This document shows, in pieces, positions 33,957 through 42,217 of a stretch of DNA of 64,000 bases; the stretch's first letter is position 1; every line of letters starts with the position of its first letter. Position numbers and translations under genes: made by a program. Below the pieces are notes generated by a model. The model was not told the DNA's origin. It did no database searches and worked only from the letters and a program-made list of their open reading frames with translations. This stretch comes from JAOUEA01 sp963821935 (GTDB lineage Bacteria; Actinomycetota; UBA4738; HRBIN12), in assembly GCA_963821935.1 (NCBI GenBank), contig CAWGFM010000005.1, forward strand, positions 620,001 through 684,000, written 5' to 3'.

Positions 33957-34801
33957 GATGTTCCGCCGATGGCATCGCTGAGGATGTCGGCGTCCTGACC
34001 GTGCCGGCGGCTGCCGCGCAGCGTCAGGACGAACGCGATCGTGAACATCACCAAGGTCGTCACGAGCAGCAACGTCGAGATCGTGTTGATCGTGGGGTTG
34101 ACCGTGCGCCGCAGGCTGGACCAGATGAACATGGGGACCGTCGACTGCGGCCCGATGACGAAGAACGTGATGATGAACTCATCGAAGCTGAGGGCGAACG
34201 CCAGGCTCGTGGCACCCAGCAGCACGGGCCAGATCTGCGGCAGCGTGACCTTCCGGAACACCGTCCACGACGTGGCGCCGAGGTCGGCGGCCGCTTCCTC
34301 CAGGGCGACGTCGAGTCGGTCCAGCGCGGCGATGGCGATCAGCAGGAAGTACGGGAGCACGTACACGAAATGCGCGACGGTCACGCTGACCAGCGAGAGC
34401 TTGAAATCCAGCACCTGGTCGTTCACCAGGTTGAAGAAGACCAAGAGCGACAGACCGATGAAGAGCCCCGGCAGGGTCAGCGGAAGGAAGAACAGCAAGG
34501 CCAACGGAGCGCGCCAGCGCGACGACGTTCTGCTGAGGCCGTAGGACGCGAGCGTGCCCAGGATCAGCGACACCACCGCCGTGGCGGTCGCCACGATCAG
34601 GCTGTTGCGCGCCGTCTCCCTGATCTGCGGAGAATCGAACACCTCGCGATACCACCGGAGCGAGAACCCTTGGAACGGGAACGAGAGCCCCGAGGTCTCA
34701 TGGAACGAGAACAGCACCACCACGATCAACGGCACGAACAGGAACACCAACGCGAGGACCGTGATCGCGCCGGTGATCGGACTTCGCTGCGCGCGCTCCA
34801 T
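33953..34801 (-). CDS. ABC transporter permease, PotC-like
   Basis: A 282-residue permease with about six transmembrane helices and the EAA-loop region (LEEAAADLGATSWTVFRKVTLP, near residues 164-185) that docks the ATPase. It pairs with the PotB-like permease encoded immediately upstream, whose stop it shares at base 34801. Part of the binding protein-permease-permease-ATPase operon that continues into an SDR and an EamA transporter. Confidence 0.9.
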   Translation of the reverse strand: MERAQRSPITGAITVLALVFLFVPLIVVVLFSFHETSGLSFPFQGFSLRWYREVFDSPQIRETARNSLIVATATAVVSLILGTLASYGLSRTSSRWRAPLALLFFLPLTLPGLFIGLSLLVFFNLVNDQVLDFKLSLVSVTVAHFVYVLPYFLLIAIAALDRLDVALEEAAADLGATSWTVFRKVTLPQIWPVLLGATSLAFALSFDEFIITFFVIGPQSTVPMFIWSSLRRTVNPTINTISTLLLVTTLVMFTIAFVLTLRGSRRHGQDADILSDAIGGTS

Positions 34802-35724
34802 CAGTTCACGAACCTGACATCACGCAAGCCGGCGAGTCGCAAGACGACCGTGGTCAGTGCGAAGCACGCCAGGAACGCCGCCAGCATCAGGAACGACGTT
34901 GCGGCGGCGAGGGGCCAGTTGCCCAGGGTGATGAAGTTCGTCTGGATCTGCACGCCGAGCGTCGAACCCGACGTACCACCGAGGAACTGCGGCGTGACGT
35001 AGTCCGCCGAGGACAGGATGAAGACGAACAGGAACACGCTGGCGGCGGGCGCCGCCGCGAGCGGCAGGATCACGCGCCGCCACAGGACGGGCGCCTTGGC
35101 ACCCAGGTCCTGGGCCGCCTCGATGATCCCCGACCCCAGCGGTCCCATGGCGGCGTACAGCACCAGCACCGCGTACGGCAGGAAGATGTGGATGAGCGCG
35201 ACCGTCACGGAGAACAGGTTGTACAGCAGGAACCCGACCGGCTCGTCGATGACCCCGAGTTGGATCAACCCCTTGTTGATGAGCCCGTTCCTACCCAGGA
35301 TGCTGCGCCACGCATAGATCCGGACGAGGTAGCCGGCGAACAACGACGCGGTGATCAGGAACAGCACGGGCAGCCGCCACCGTCCTGCGGCACGGCGGAG
35401 CCAATAGGCGATCGGCAGCGCCAGCGCGACGGTCACGATCGCCGTTCCCAGTCCGACCCACGCGGAGTTCTTCGCCAGCGTTCGGTTGACCGTGGTAGTG
35501 ATCGCGTCCTGATAGCCCTCCAGGCTGAACGGCAGCTCGACGTCGTAGCCGGCAAGGCTGCGAGACAGCACGCTGTAGACAGCGAAGACCAGGAGCGGGA
35601 TCAGGAAGAACACCACCATCCCGGCGGCGGCCGGGAGGGTGGTGAAGACGGCGCGACCGCCGTGCGTGCCGCGACCGCGTCGCCTGGGCGGGGGTGCGGT
35701 GCGTTCGCCCTCGGTGGTCGTCAC
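34801..35724 (-). CDS. ABC transporter permease, PotB-like
   Basis: A 307-residue permease with about six transmembrane helices after a basic N-terminal tail of about 25 residues. The coupling loop IIEAAQDLGAKAPVLWRRV lies near residues 198-216. It is the first permease after the solute-binding protein gene (gap 25 bases) and overlaps the second permease by one base. Confidence 0.9.
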   Translation of the reverse strand: MTTTEGERTAPPPRRRGRGTHGGRAVFTTLPAAAGMVVFFLIPLLVFAVYSVLSRSLAGYDVELPFSLEGYQDAITTTVNRTLAKNSAWVGLGTAIVTVALALPIAYWLRRAAGRWRLPVLFLITASLFAGYLVRIYAWRSILGRNGLINKGLIQLGVIDEPVGFLLYNLFSVTVALIHIFLPYAVLVLYAAMGPLGSGIIEAAQDLGAKAPVLWRRVILPLAAAPAASVFLFVFILSSADYVTPQFLGGTSGSTLGVQIQTNFITLGNWPLAAATSFLMLAAFLACFALTTVVLRLAGLRDVRFVN

Positions 35725-35749
35725 GGTGAGCCGCAGTGGGCCGGCCGGA

Positions 35750-36946
35750 TCAGGCGCCCGCCTTGATCTCCTGCCAGGCGTCGGTCCAATCGGTCTGCGT
35801 GACGAACTCGTCGGACTCGACCGGAGGGTTGTTGTAGAGCGGAGCCAGCTCCAGGAAGCCGCCGATGTCGTCGTACGGATAGAGCGCCTTCGTCTCCTCG
35901 CTCAGCAGATCCACGGCAGCGTCCACCGTGACGGCGCCGACCAGGTATTCGGCGTTCTGCGCGTTGATGACGGGATCCAGAACCATGTTCAACCATGCGT
36001 GCGCCGTGTCCACATTGTCCGCGCCGGCGGGGATCGCGTACATGTCGGCGAAGGTGAAGCTTCCCTCCTCCGGGAGGTTGGTCTTGATCGTGTCCACGCC
36101 CTCGGCGGCGGCGAAGCTGTTCATGGCAGCCCACCCCTGGTAGCACGCCACGATGTCGCCGGCCACGAGCTTGGTGGTCATGTCACCGAACGACGGCGAG
36201 ATGGACTCGCATTGCGCCACGAACTGGCTCGCCAGATCGACCACCTTCTGCAGGTCGGCCTTCGGGGTCGCGCCCGGATCCAGTCCGAGGATGTGAGCCG
36301 TGAGCGTGAACTGGCCCACCGGGTCATCGGGCAACGAGATCTTGCCCTTCAAGCTCGGATCGAGCAGGTCGTACCACGACGACATCTCATCGATCTCGGC
36401 GGAGTCGTACGTGATGCCGATGGCGCCGAACGTCCACGGCACACCCGTCCGCGTGCCGTCCTCGTCGATCCATTGGTGACGTGGGTCGGTCGACCAGAAC
36501 TCGTTCAATCCGGCAAGGTTGGGGATCTTGTCGTCATCGATGGCGCCCAGGATGCCGAGCTCCGCATAGAGGGGCTTGTACCCCTGGTAGTAGGTGGTGA
36601 GGTCGAAACCTTCGGAGTTGTCGCTGGCCTTCAGCTTGGCCTGGATGTCGTCGTGGTTGCCGATGTAGCTGGCGTTGAGCTTGACGCTGTTGTCCTTCAG
36701 CCACGCCTTGGTGCCCTTGACGGGAGAGTCGTATCCCTCCCAGGAGTAATAGTCGAGGGTGCCGCTGGCCTTCGGCACGCCGGGCGTCGTTGACGCACCG
36801 GGTGCGGACGTTGCCGGATCGGCGGTGGGCGAGTCACTGCCGCACGCCGACAGGACAGCGGGCGTGACGCCCACCGTGACGACCGTCAATCCGGCTCGCT
36901 GCAAGAACTCACGCCTCGACAGACTGCTCGCTGCCCGCTTCCTCAT
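35750..36946 (-). CDS. Spermidine/putrescine-type solute-binding lipoprotein, PotD-like
   Basis: A 398-residue extracellular binding protein. The N terminus has a twin-arginine-like SRREFLQRAG and a lipobox LSAC (Cys near 35), so it is probably a lipoprotein. A Ser/Thr/Pro linker then leads to the PotD-like fold (YYSWEGYDSP near 66-75). The start at 36946 has a GGAG site; the frame upstream runs through the promoter. First gene of the Pot-like operon. The control region shared with the divergent Gfo gene carries the ACYGGTAT-type boxes. Confidence 0.88.
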   Translation of the reverse strand: MRKRAASSLSRREFLQRAGLTVVTVGVTPAVLSACGSDSPTADPATSAPGASTTPGVPKASGTLDYYSWEGYDSPVKGTKAWLKDNSVKLNASYIGNHDDIQAKLKASDNSEGFDLTTYYQGYKPLYAELGILGAIDDDKIPNLAGLNEFWSTDPRHQWIDEDGTRTGVPWTFGAIGITYDSAEIDEMSSWYDLLDPSLKGKISLPDDPVGQFTLTAHILGLDPGATPKADLQKVVDLASQFVAQCESISPSFGDMTTKLVAGDIVACYQGWAAMNSFAAAEGVDTIKTNLPEEGSFTFADMYAIPAGADNVDTAHAWLNMVLDPVINAQNAEYLVGAVTVDAAVDLLSEETKALYPYDDIGGFLELAPLYNNPPVESDEFVTQTDWTDAWQEIKAGA

Positions 36947-36975
36947 GCTGCTGCTCCTCTCCCAACGTGCCTGAA

Positions 36976-37010
36976 ACCATGATGGCGGCCCCGCGCAGTT
37001 CGATACCGGA
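36976..37010 (-). promoter_or_regulatory. Promoter and half-site of the Pot-like operon
   Basis: On the minus strand the half-sites ACCGGTAT (37021-37014) and TCCGGTAT (37010-37003) start 11 bases apart. Exactly 21 bases after the second lies CATGGT, an acceptable -10 (one mismatch to TANNNT). The transcript would start about 25 bases before the SBP ATG, leaving room for its ribosome-binding site. Confidence 0.5.
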
Positions 37011-37012
37011 TA

Positions 37013-37051
37013 GATACCGGTATCCATACCACCGCGGGCTGATGCTAGGCT
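37013..37051 (+). promoter_or_regulatory. Promoter and operator of the Gfo gene at 37086
   Basis: The perfect 12-bp palindrome GATACCGGTATC (37013-37024) supplies a plus-strand half-site ACCGGTAT (37016-37023). After 22 bases comes the -10 TAGGCT (37046-37051). An upstream ACCGGATA starts 11 bases earlier. The palindrome is shared with the divergent Pot-like promoter, so one bound protein could control both directions. Confidence 0.6.
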
Positions 37052-37085
37052 CGTGCTTCCGCGTTTGCAAGGGACACTTCTTCCG

Positions 37086-38240
37086 GTGGATACGTCGACG
37101 ACAGCGGCTCAGGATCGAAGCTCCCAGGGTCGGAGCAGCGGCGTCGGCGTCGGGATCATCGGGGCGGGCAACGTGCTCTGGGCCTACCTGCAGGTGCTGG
37201 ACCGCTTGATCCCGCGAGGACTGGCGTGGGAAGGCCCGATCCACGCGCACCGCCGCGACACCTGGTCGGACATCCAGAGCCGTCGTCCCGGCGTTCAACT
37301 GGTCGACGATGCCCGACACGTCCTGGAGTCCGACGTCTCGGTCGTGGTGATCATCACGCCACCGGATTCCCACGCGTCCTACACGCGGGCGGCCCTGGAC
37401 GCCGGCAAGCACGTCGTCTGCGAGAAGCCGGTGGGCATGAGCCGAGTCGAGGCCGAGCCCGTCTTCGAGCTGGCGGCCTCGCGCGGGCTGCATCTGCTGG
37501 CTGCGCCCTTCGTGCAGCTGTCCCCCACGTTCCGGGAGCTGTGGACCCGGGTGCAAGGAGGCGAGATCGGGCACGTGCACAGCGCCCGCGGCCTCTACGG
37601 GAACCCGGGTTCGACGTGGTCCGCATGGTTCCACGACGGCGGGGTGGGACCGTTGGCCGAAGCCGGGGTGTACAACCTCAAGAGCCTGACGGCGCTGGTG
37701 GGACCCGTGACCGAGGTGTACGCGGCCGACGGGTTGGCCGTGGCCGTCCGAGCGGCGGGCGGCCGGCGCATCGAGCACCCCGACCCCGATGTGTCGCAAG
37801 TGATCCTCCGCCACGCGGACGGCGCGTTGTCGGTGGTGACCTCCGGCCAAGCCGTGCAGCGATATCGCAGGCCGGGGCTCGAGCTGTACGGGACCGACGG
37901 CACCGCGAACCTGCTGGGCGATGACTGGGACCCCACCGGCATCGAGATCTGGCGCAATCGCGACGCCGCGTGGACCTGCATCGACCCGGCCGACGCGACA
38001 TGGCTCTGGGCCGACGGTCTCCGCGAAGCGGTGGTGGCGATCACCGAAGACCGTGCGCCCCTCACCGACGCCCACCACGATCTGCACCTGCTCGACGTGA
38101 TCGACGCTGCACGCGTGTCCGCTGCCGAACACCGCCCCGTCGACCTCGCGTCGACGTTCGGTCCGTTGGACTTGGCGGTCGGACTCGGAACGGCGCGCCA
38201 TCACCTGCACGATCACACCCGTCCCGCCGACGACCAATGA
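37086..38240 (+). CDS. Gfo/Idh/MocA-family oxidoreductase
   Basis: A 384-residue NAD(P)-dependent sugar/polyol dehydrogenase. The Rossmann motif GIIGAGNVLWAY lies near residues 23-34 and EKP at 113-115 (Lys114 catalytic). The GTG at 37086 with AAGGGA upstream is preferred to the GTG at 37053, which lies one base after the -10 box. It is transcribed divergently from the Pot-like operon under a shared operator, so it probably acts on that transporter's substrate. Confidence 0.87.
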   Translation: MDTSTTAAQDRSSQGRSSGVGVGIIGAGNVLWAYLQVLDRLIPRGLAWEGPIHAHRRDTWSDIQSRRPGVQLVDDARHVLESDVSVVVIITPPDSHASYTRAALDAGKHVVCEKPVGMSRVEAEPVFELAASRGLHLLAAPFVQLSPTFRELWTRVQGGEIGHVHSARGLYGNPGSTWSAWFHDGGVGPLAEAGVYNLKSLTALVGPVTEVYAADGLAVAVRAAGGRRIEHPDPDVSQVILRHADGALSVVTSGQAVQRYRRPGLELYGTDGTANLLGDDWDPTGIEIWRNRDAAWTCIDPADATWLWADGLREAVVAITEDRAPLTDAHHDLHLLDVIDAARVSAAEHRPVDLASTFGPLDLAVGLGTARHHLHDHTRPADDQ

Positions 38241-38261
38241 CGACGCCGGCTCACCGCCCGG

Positions 38262-38747
38262 CTACCCGATGAGCGCGCGCGGCTCGATGCCTTCCGCGGC
38301 GCAGTGGTCGAGGTAGAGCCGCTGCCGGCTGCGCATGTCGTCCTGCTGGATCAGCCGGTCCTGATCGTCGAGATACTGGATCACCCCGTGTACGAAGAAG
38401 AGCGTCATCATCTCCTGGTCCCCGCGCACTTCAAGGGTGTGCACATCGCCGGGAGGCTCCCAGACATAGCTGCCTTCCTCGGCCACCCAATCATGCTCGA
38501 GATAGCGCCAGCTTCCTTTCAGCACGTACCCGTGCACCGATCCCCCTGTGTGCAGGTGTCGGGAGATGTGACCCCCTGGCGCCACACGGATCAGGTTCAC
38601 CCACATGCCGGTGGACGGTGAGTAATGGAGCGGCTTGAAGGCAAGACCCTGCCCGTTCGGGACCCATGGCAGATCGCGCGCCGAGATGGCGAGGTCGGAA
38701 AGATCGGTGGGGAGCGGTTGCGCGTTGAAGTGCGGCGTTGCACCCAT
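38262..38747 (-). CDS. Cupin of the 2,4'-dihydroxyacetophenone dioxygenase family
   Basis: A 161-residue single cupin. The order of motifs (LPWVPNGQGLAFKPLHYSP, then WVNLIRVAPGGHISRHLHTG, then GYVLKGSWRYLEHDWV, then YVWEPPGDVHTLEV) matches the 2,4'-dihydroxyacetophenone dioxygenase / ChrR-type cupin group. Metal ligands would be the two His of RHLHTG, a later Glu and the His of DVHTLEV. It could cleave a hydroxyketone oxidatively, but most family members are uncharacterised. It is divergent from the IclR gene across only 26 bases, so the IclR protein probably regulates it. Confidence 0.75.
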   Translation of the reverse strand: MGATPHFNAQPLPTDLSDLAISARDLPWVPNGQGLAFKPLHYSPSTGMWVNLIRVAPGGHISRHLHTGGSVHGYVLKGSWRYLEHDWVAEEGSYVWEPPGDVHTLEVRGDQEMMTLFFVHGVIQYLDDQDRLIQQDDMRSRQRLYLDHCAAEGIEPRALIG

Positions 38748-38757
38748 GAAGTCGCCG

Positions 38758-38767
38758 ATGGTAGCGT
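38758..38767. promoter_or_regulatory. Overlapping divergent -10 boxes, cupin and IclR genes
   Basis: On the plus strand TAGCGT (38762-38767) is 6 bases before the IclR ATG. On the minus strand TACCAT (38763-38758) is 10 bases before the cupin ATG. The two -10 boxes overlap by two bases, so only one promoter can be occupied at a time. Confidence 0.5.
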
Positions 38768-38773
38768 CGCACG

Positions 38774-39628
38774 ATGTCGAACGCAACTCCACATGATGAA
38801 AGTCAGGGCGGGGTGGCCAGGGCGGCAGCGCGATCCTCTGGGAGCCGGATCCGCTCGGTATCCAAGGCGGTGCGGATCCTCGTCCGTGTCGCGGACGCCG
38901 ATGACGGCGTCGCCGCCATGGGCGCGTCCGCCAAGGAGATATCGGACGGCCTCGGCATGCCGATCGCCACGACCCACCACCTGCTGAACACGCTCCTCGC
39001 CGAGCGGATGCTCTCCAAGGACGCGATGCGCCGGTACCACTTGGGTCCCCTGGTCGGAGCGCTGACCGAGGCGTACGGGCGCCGACCCGGACCTGCTGGA
39101 TGGCTCCTCGAGCCCCTTCACGTCCTGGCGGCCGAAACCGGTGAGACCGCATATCTGAGCGGTTGGATACACGACGAAGCGATCGTGCTCGCCACCATGG
39201 AGGGCTCGCACGCCGTGCGGGTGCATGGGCTCCACACCGGCTTCGCCGGGGCCGCGCACGCTCGAGCGTCCGGCAAGGTCTTCCTGGCCTTCTCCGAGGA
39301 CGCCCTCCGCGAGCGATACCTGTCGAGTCACCCGCTCGAACCGCTCACTCCGAACACGATCACCGACCCGTCGGCACTGGACGCAGAGCTCGCGAGCATC
39401 GGCGCCCAGGGCTATGCCGTGGATCTGGAAGAGTTCACGCTTGGCGTTCGATGCGTGTCGGCCCCGGTGCTGCACGGTGGGGTCGCGGCTTACGCCTACA
39501 CCGTGTCCGTGCCGCGTGAGCGATTCGACCAGGAACGGCCAGCCCTGATCGCTGCGGTGCTGGCCGCGGCGGCGGCGGCCGGGCTCGAAGCCCGGACCGA
39601 GGTCGGGACCAGCGAGGTATCCGCGTGA
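38774..39628 (+). CDS. IclR-family transcriptional regulator
   Basis: A 284-residue IclR protein. The winged helix-turn-helix spans about residues 28-90 (SVSKAVRILVRV, then SAKEISDGLGMPIATTHHLLNTL), and the GAF-like effector domain follows to about 270 (ETGETAYLSGW, SGKVFLAF). It leads an eight-gene coupled operon: its TGA overlaps the GTG of the E1 alpha gene. It probably senses a substrate or intermediate of that pathway and controls both the operon and the divergent cupin. Confidence 0.88.
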   Translation: MSNATPHDESQGGVARAAARSSGSRIRSVSKAVRILVRVADADDGVAAMGASAKEISDGLGMPIATTHHLLNTLLAERMLSKDAMRRYHLGPLVGALTEAYGRRPGPAGWLLEPLHVLAAETGETAYLSGWIHDEAIVLATMEGSHAVRVHGLHTGFAGAAHARASGKVFLAFSEDALRERYLSSHPLEPLTPNTITDPSALDAELASIGAQGYAVDLEEFTLGVRCVSAPVLHGGVAAYAYTVSVPRERFDQERPALIAAVLAAAAAAGLEARTEVGTSEVSA

Positions 39629-40593
39629 ACGTCCCGGGGCTCTCGACCGAGGAACGGCTGACCGCGCATCGGTCCATGCTCGAGATCCGTGCGTTCGAGG
39701 ACGAGGTCGCTCGCCTGTTCCTGCAGAACCTGGTCCGGGGCTCGACCCACCTGTACCAGGGACAGGAAGCGGTCGCGGTCGGGGCTTGCATGGCATTGCG
39801 CGACGGCGACACGATGACCTGCACCTATCGGGGCCATGGCGCCGTCCTCGCCATGGGCGCGCCGGCCGATCGCAGCCTCGCCGAGATCATGGGCAAGGCC
39901 GATGGGCTGTGCGGCGGCAAGGGCGGCTCCATGCATCTCACCGATGTGAGCCACGGCGCTTTGGGCTCGTTCGCCGTTGTCGGAGCCCACCTTCCGTTCG
40001 CATGCGGCGCGGCGCTGACGTCCGTGATGAAGGGCACCGGGTCGATCTCATTGGCGTTCTTCGGGGACGGCGCTACGAACATCGGCGCGTTCCACGAGGC
40101 GCTCAACCTCGCGTCGGTGTGGAAGCTTCCGGTGATCTTCGTCTGTGAGAACAACCTGTACGGCGAATACTCGCCCCTTGCCTCCACCACGCCGGTCACC
40201 CGGCTGGCGGGGCGGGCGGACGCGTACGCCATGGTCTCGGACCGGGTCGACGGCAACGACGTCGTCGCGGTCCATGGGGCGACCGCCACGGCGGTCGAAC
40301 GCGCGCGCTCGGGCGAAGGTCCGACCTTCATCGAAGCGCTCACGTACCGTCACCGTGGTCACTCACGGTCTGATCCGAACGCCTACCGCCCCGACGGGGA
40401 ACTCGAACGGTGGCTGGAACGTGATCCGATCAAGGTGTCTGAGCAGGCGCTGATCGACCGTGCCGCGGCGTCGGCCGCCGAACTCTCGGCCATGCGTGAT
40501 CGGTCGCAGGCGTGGATCGAGGAGATCTCTGCGCGCGTACTGACGTGGCCCGATCCGGATCTGGATTCCCGGCTGGAGCATGTGGTCGCGTGA
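39625..40593 (+). CDS. Thiamine-dependent dehydrogenase E1 component, alpha subunit
   Basis: A 322-residue E1 alpha subunit of the pyruvate/acetoin/branched-chain 2-oxoacid dehydrogenase type. The thiamine diphosphate motif is intact: GDG at 147-149, 26 residues, NN at 176-177. YRGHG near 68-72 and the phosphorylation-loop-like YRHRGHSRSDPNAYR near 240-254 are also present. The beta subunit gene follows with a 4-base overlap. No E2 (lipoyl acyltransferase) or E3 gene occurs anywhere in the window, so partner components must come from elsewhere or the pair acts alone, for example as an acyloin- or diketone-cleaving enzyme. Confidence 0.9.
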   Translation: MNVPGLSTEERLTAHRSMLEIRAFEDEVARLFLQNLVRGSTHLYQGQEAVAVGACMALRDGDTMTCTYRGHGAVLAMGAPADRSLAEIMGKADGLCGGKGGSMHLTDVSHGALGSFAVVGAHLPFACGAALTSVMKGTGSISLAFFGDGATNIGAFHEALNLASVWKLPVIFVCENNLYGEYSPLASTTPVTRLAGRADAYAMVSDRVDGNDVVAVHGATATAVERARSGEGPTFIEALTYRHRGHSRSDPNAYRPDGELERWLERDPIKVSEQALIDRAAASAAELSAMRDRSQAWIEEISARVLTWPDPDLDSRLEHVVA

Positions 40594-41570
40594 GCACGGT
40601 CTCGCTCACCTACCGCGAGGCCGTCGCAGCCGCTCTCTCGGACGCGATGGACGACGACCCCGATGTGCTGTGCCTGGGCGAGGACATCGGTGCCGCGGGC
40701 GGCGTGTTCAAGACGACCGACGGGCTCTTCGAGCGGTTCGGCGGTGACCGTGTTCGTGACACGCCGATTTCCGAGCAAGCGATCGTCGGTGCGGCGCTGG
40801 GGGCAGCCGTGACGGGGCTCCGCCCCGTCGCCGAGTTGATGTTCGCGGACTTCGCCGGCGTGGCCTTCGACCAGGTGGCGAATCAGGTCGCGAAGTATCG
40901 GTACATGTCCGCAGGACAGTCTGATGTCCCGGTCACGATCCGGATGGCGTCGGGTGCCGGGCTCGGGTTCGCGGCGCAACACTCTCAGGCCACCGAGAAC
41001 TGGTTCCTGAACGTTCCCGGCGTTCACATCGTCGTGCCGGCCACACCATCGGACGTCTACGGTCTGCTCCGCACGTCGATCGAGAGCAACGACCCGGTGC
41101 TGGTGTTCGAGCACAAGGCGCTGTTCACACGGCGCGGCGACGTGGAACGAGGTCGAACGATACCGCTGGGCGTCGCCGAGGTGGTGCGAGCGGGCTCCGA
41201 TGTCACGGTGGTGGCCACCCAGCTCATGCGGTGGCGAACGGTGGAAGCGGCCGAGGCGCTCGGGGCCGCTGGCGTGCAGGTCGAGGTGATCGATCCTCGG
41301 ACGCTGGCACCGCTCGACCTGGAAACGATCATGGCATCGGTCGAACGCACGAAAAGGATCGTCTGTGTCCAGGAATCGCAACCGGCCGGAAGCTGGGGGT
41401 CCACGGTGATCGCGGCGGTGGTCGAGCGCGCGTTCGATCGGCTCGACGCTCCACCGTTGCTGGTGGCGAGCGATGCGACGCCGGTCCCCTACGCCGGTGC
41501 GCTCGAAGGATGCTGGCTGCCCTCGACCGAACGCATCGCCGGCGCGATACGACGGACGGCGGAGCACTGA
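40590..41570 (+). CDS. Thiamine-dependent dehydrogenase E1 component, beta subunit
   Basis: A 326-residue E1 beta subunit. The conserved glutamate that activates thiamine diphosphate is Glu62 in PISEQAIVG. LGEDIG near 29-34, the ADFAGVAFDQ segment and the C-terminal transketolase domain (VEVIDPRTLAPLD near 236-248) are all typical. GTG 40590 overlaps the alpha-subunit stop. It forms an alpha2beta2 E1 with the preceding gene. The next gene begins 32 bases on, the only gap inside this operon. Confidence 0.9.
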   Translation: MSTVSLTYREAVAAALSDAMDDDPDVLCLGEDIGAAGGVFKTTDGLFERFGGDRVRDTPISEQAIVGAALGAAVTGLRPVAELMFADFAGVAFDQVANQVAKYRYMSAGQSDVPVTIRMASGAGLGFAAQHSQATENWFLNVPGVHIVVPATPSDVYGLLRTSIESNDPVLVFEHKALFTRRGDVERGRTIPLGVAEVVRAGSDVTVVATQLMRWRTVEAAEALGAAGVQVEVIDPRTLAPLDLETIMASVERTKRIVCVQESQPAGSWGSTVIAAVVERAFDRLDAPPLLVASDATPVPYAGALEGCWLPSTERIAGAIRRTAEH

Positions 41571-41602
41571 CACGGCATCGCTCAACACGAACGGAGGATC
41601 GG

Positions 41603-42217
41603 ATGCTCGTCTACATCGAATACATCAGCCGGCGGCCGGGCGTCGGGCTGCACGAGTTCCACGCGGTGGCCGGCGGAGGGCAGACGGGGTGGGCGGGCGA
41701 ATACGACGACGACGTCGCCGTGCTCAACCTCGGGCGGTCCTGGCGCATGGGTCCAGAGCCGGAGTATCTGACCGCGTGGTACAGCCGCGACGCCGGCATC
41801 GAGCGCATCGACGAATGGGAACGGGTCTTCCGCTCGGGCGAGGCGGACCTGTTCGAGGAGCCATTCCGGCTGGCGGCTCGGATCGATGCGGCCGGTTGCT
41901 ACGCGCCGCTGATCGAGCCCGTGGTGGGCAGCGCGGGACGCTACTACGCCGAATGGTTCGACCTGGCCCCCGGCGCCGATCATGACGCGGTCCGCGGTGC
42001 GTACGAAGACCGCGCGAAGACGCATCCGGACCTGGAGCTCAACCTGTTGGTCGACCGCATCGGCAAGCTCGGTCCCGATCCCCGAGGGCTCGCCGTCTGG
42101 GGCGTGCCGTCGTGGGGAGCGGTCGCCCAGATCGCGCAGGACCTCGACGACGTGCAGGACCCGGTGCGGCTCGTGACCGCGTCGTTCTACGCCGACTTCG
42201 GCCAGGAGCAACTGTGA
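41603..42217 (+). CDS. Tandem dimeric alpha-beta barrel-like protein
   Basis: A 204-residue protein behind a GGAGGAT site. It appears to consist of two related halves: MLVYIEYISRRPGVGLHEFH at the start and YYAEWFDLAPGADHDAVRGA near 115-134, each a strand followed by the PG-x-helix pattern of ferredoxin-like alpha-beta barrels. Such domains act as small isomerases, mono-oxygenases or oligomeric binding proteins. Its position in the E1-isomerase-dehydrogenase operon argues for a catalytic or intermediate-handling role. No named family is certain. Confidence 0.6.
   Translation: MLVYIEYISRRPGVGLHEFHAVAGGGQTGWAGEYDDDVAVLNLGRSWRMGPEPEYLTAWYSRDAGIERIDEWERVFRSGEADLFEEPFRLAARIDAAGCYAPLIEPVVGSAGRYYAEWFDLAPGADHDAVRGAYEDRAKTHPDLELNLLVDRIGKLGPDPRGLAVWGVPSWGAVAQIAQDLDDVQDPVRLVTASFYADFGQEQL

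Noticed and set aside
32856..36946. Calling the Pot-like operon a spermidine/putrescine transporter
   Set aside because: The family resemblance is clear, but the operon continues into an SDR and shares operators with sugar-type genes, so a polyamine substrate is not supported by context.
37053..37085. Upstream GTG start of the Gfo gene
   Set aside because: It lies one base after the -10 box, so no transcript could carry it; the GTG at 37086 has AAGGGA upstream and retains the complete Rossmann fold.
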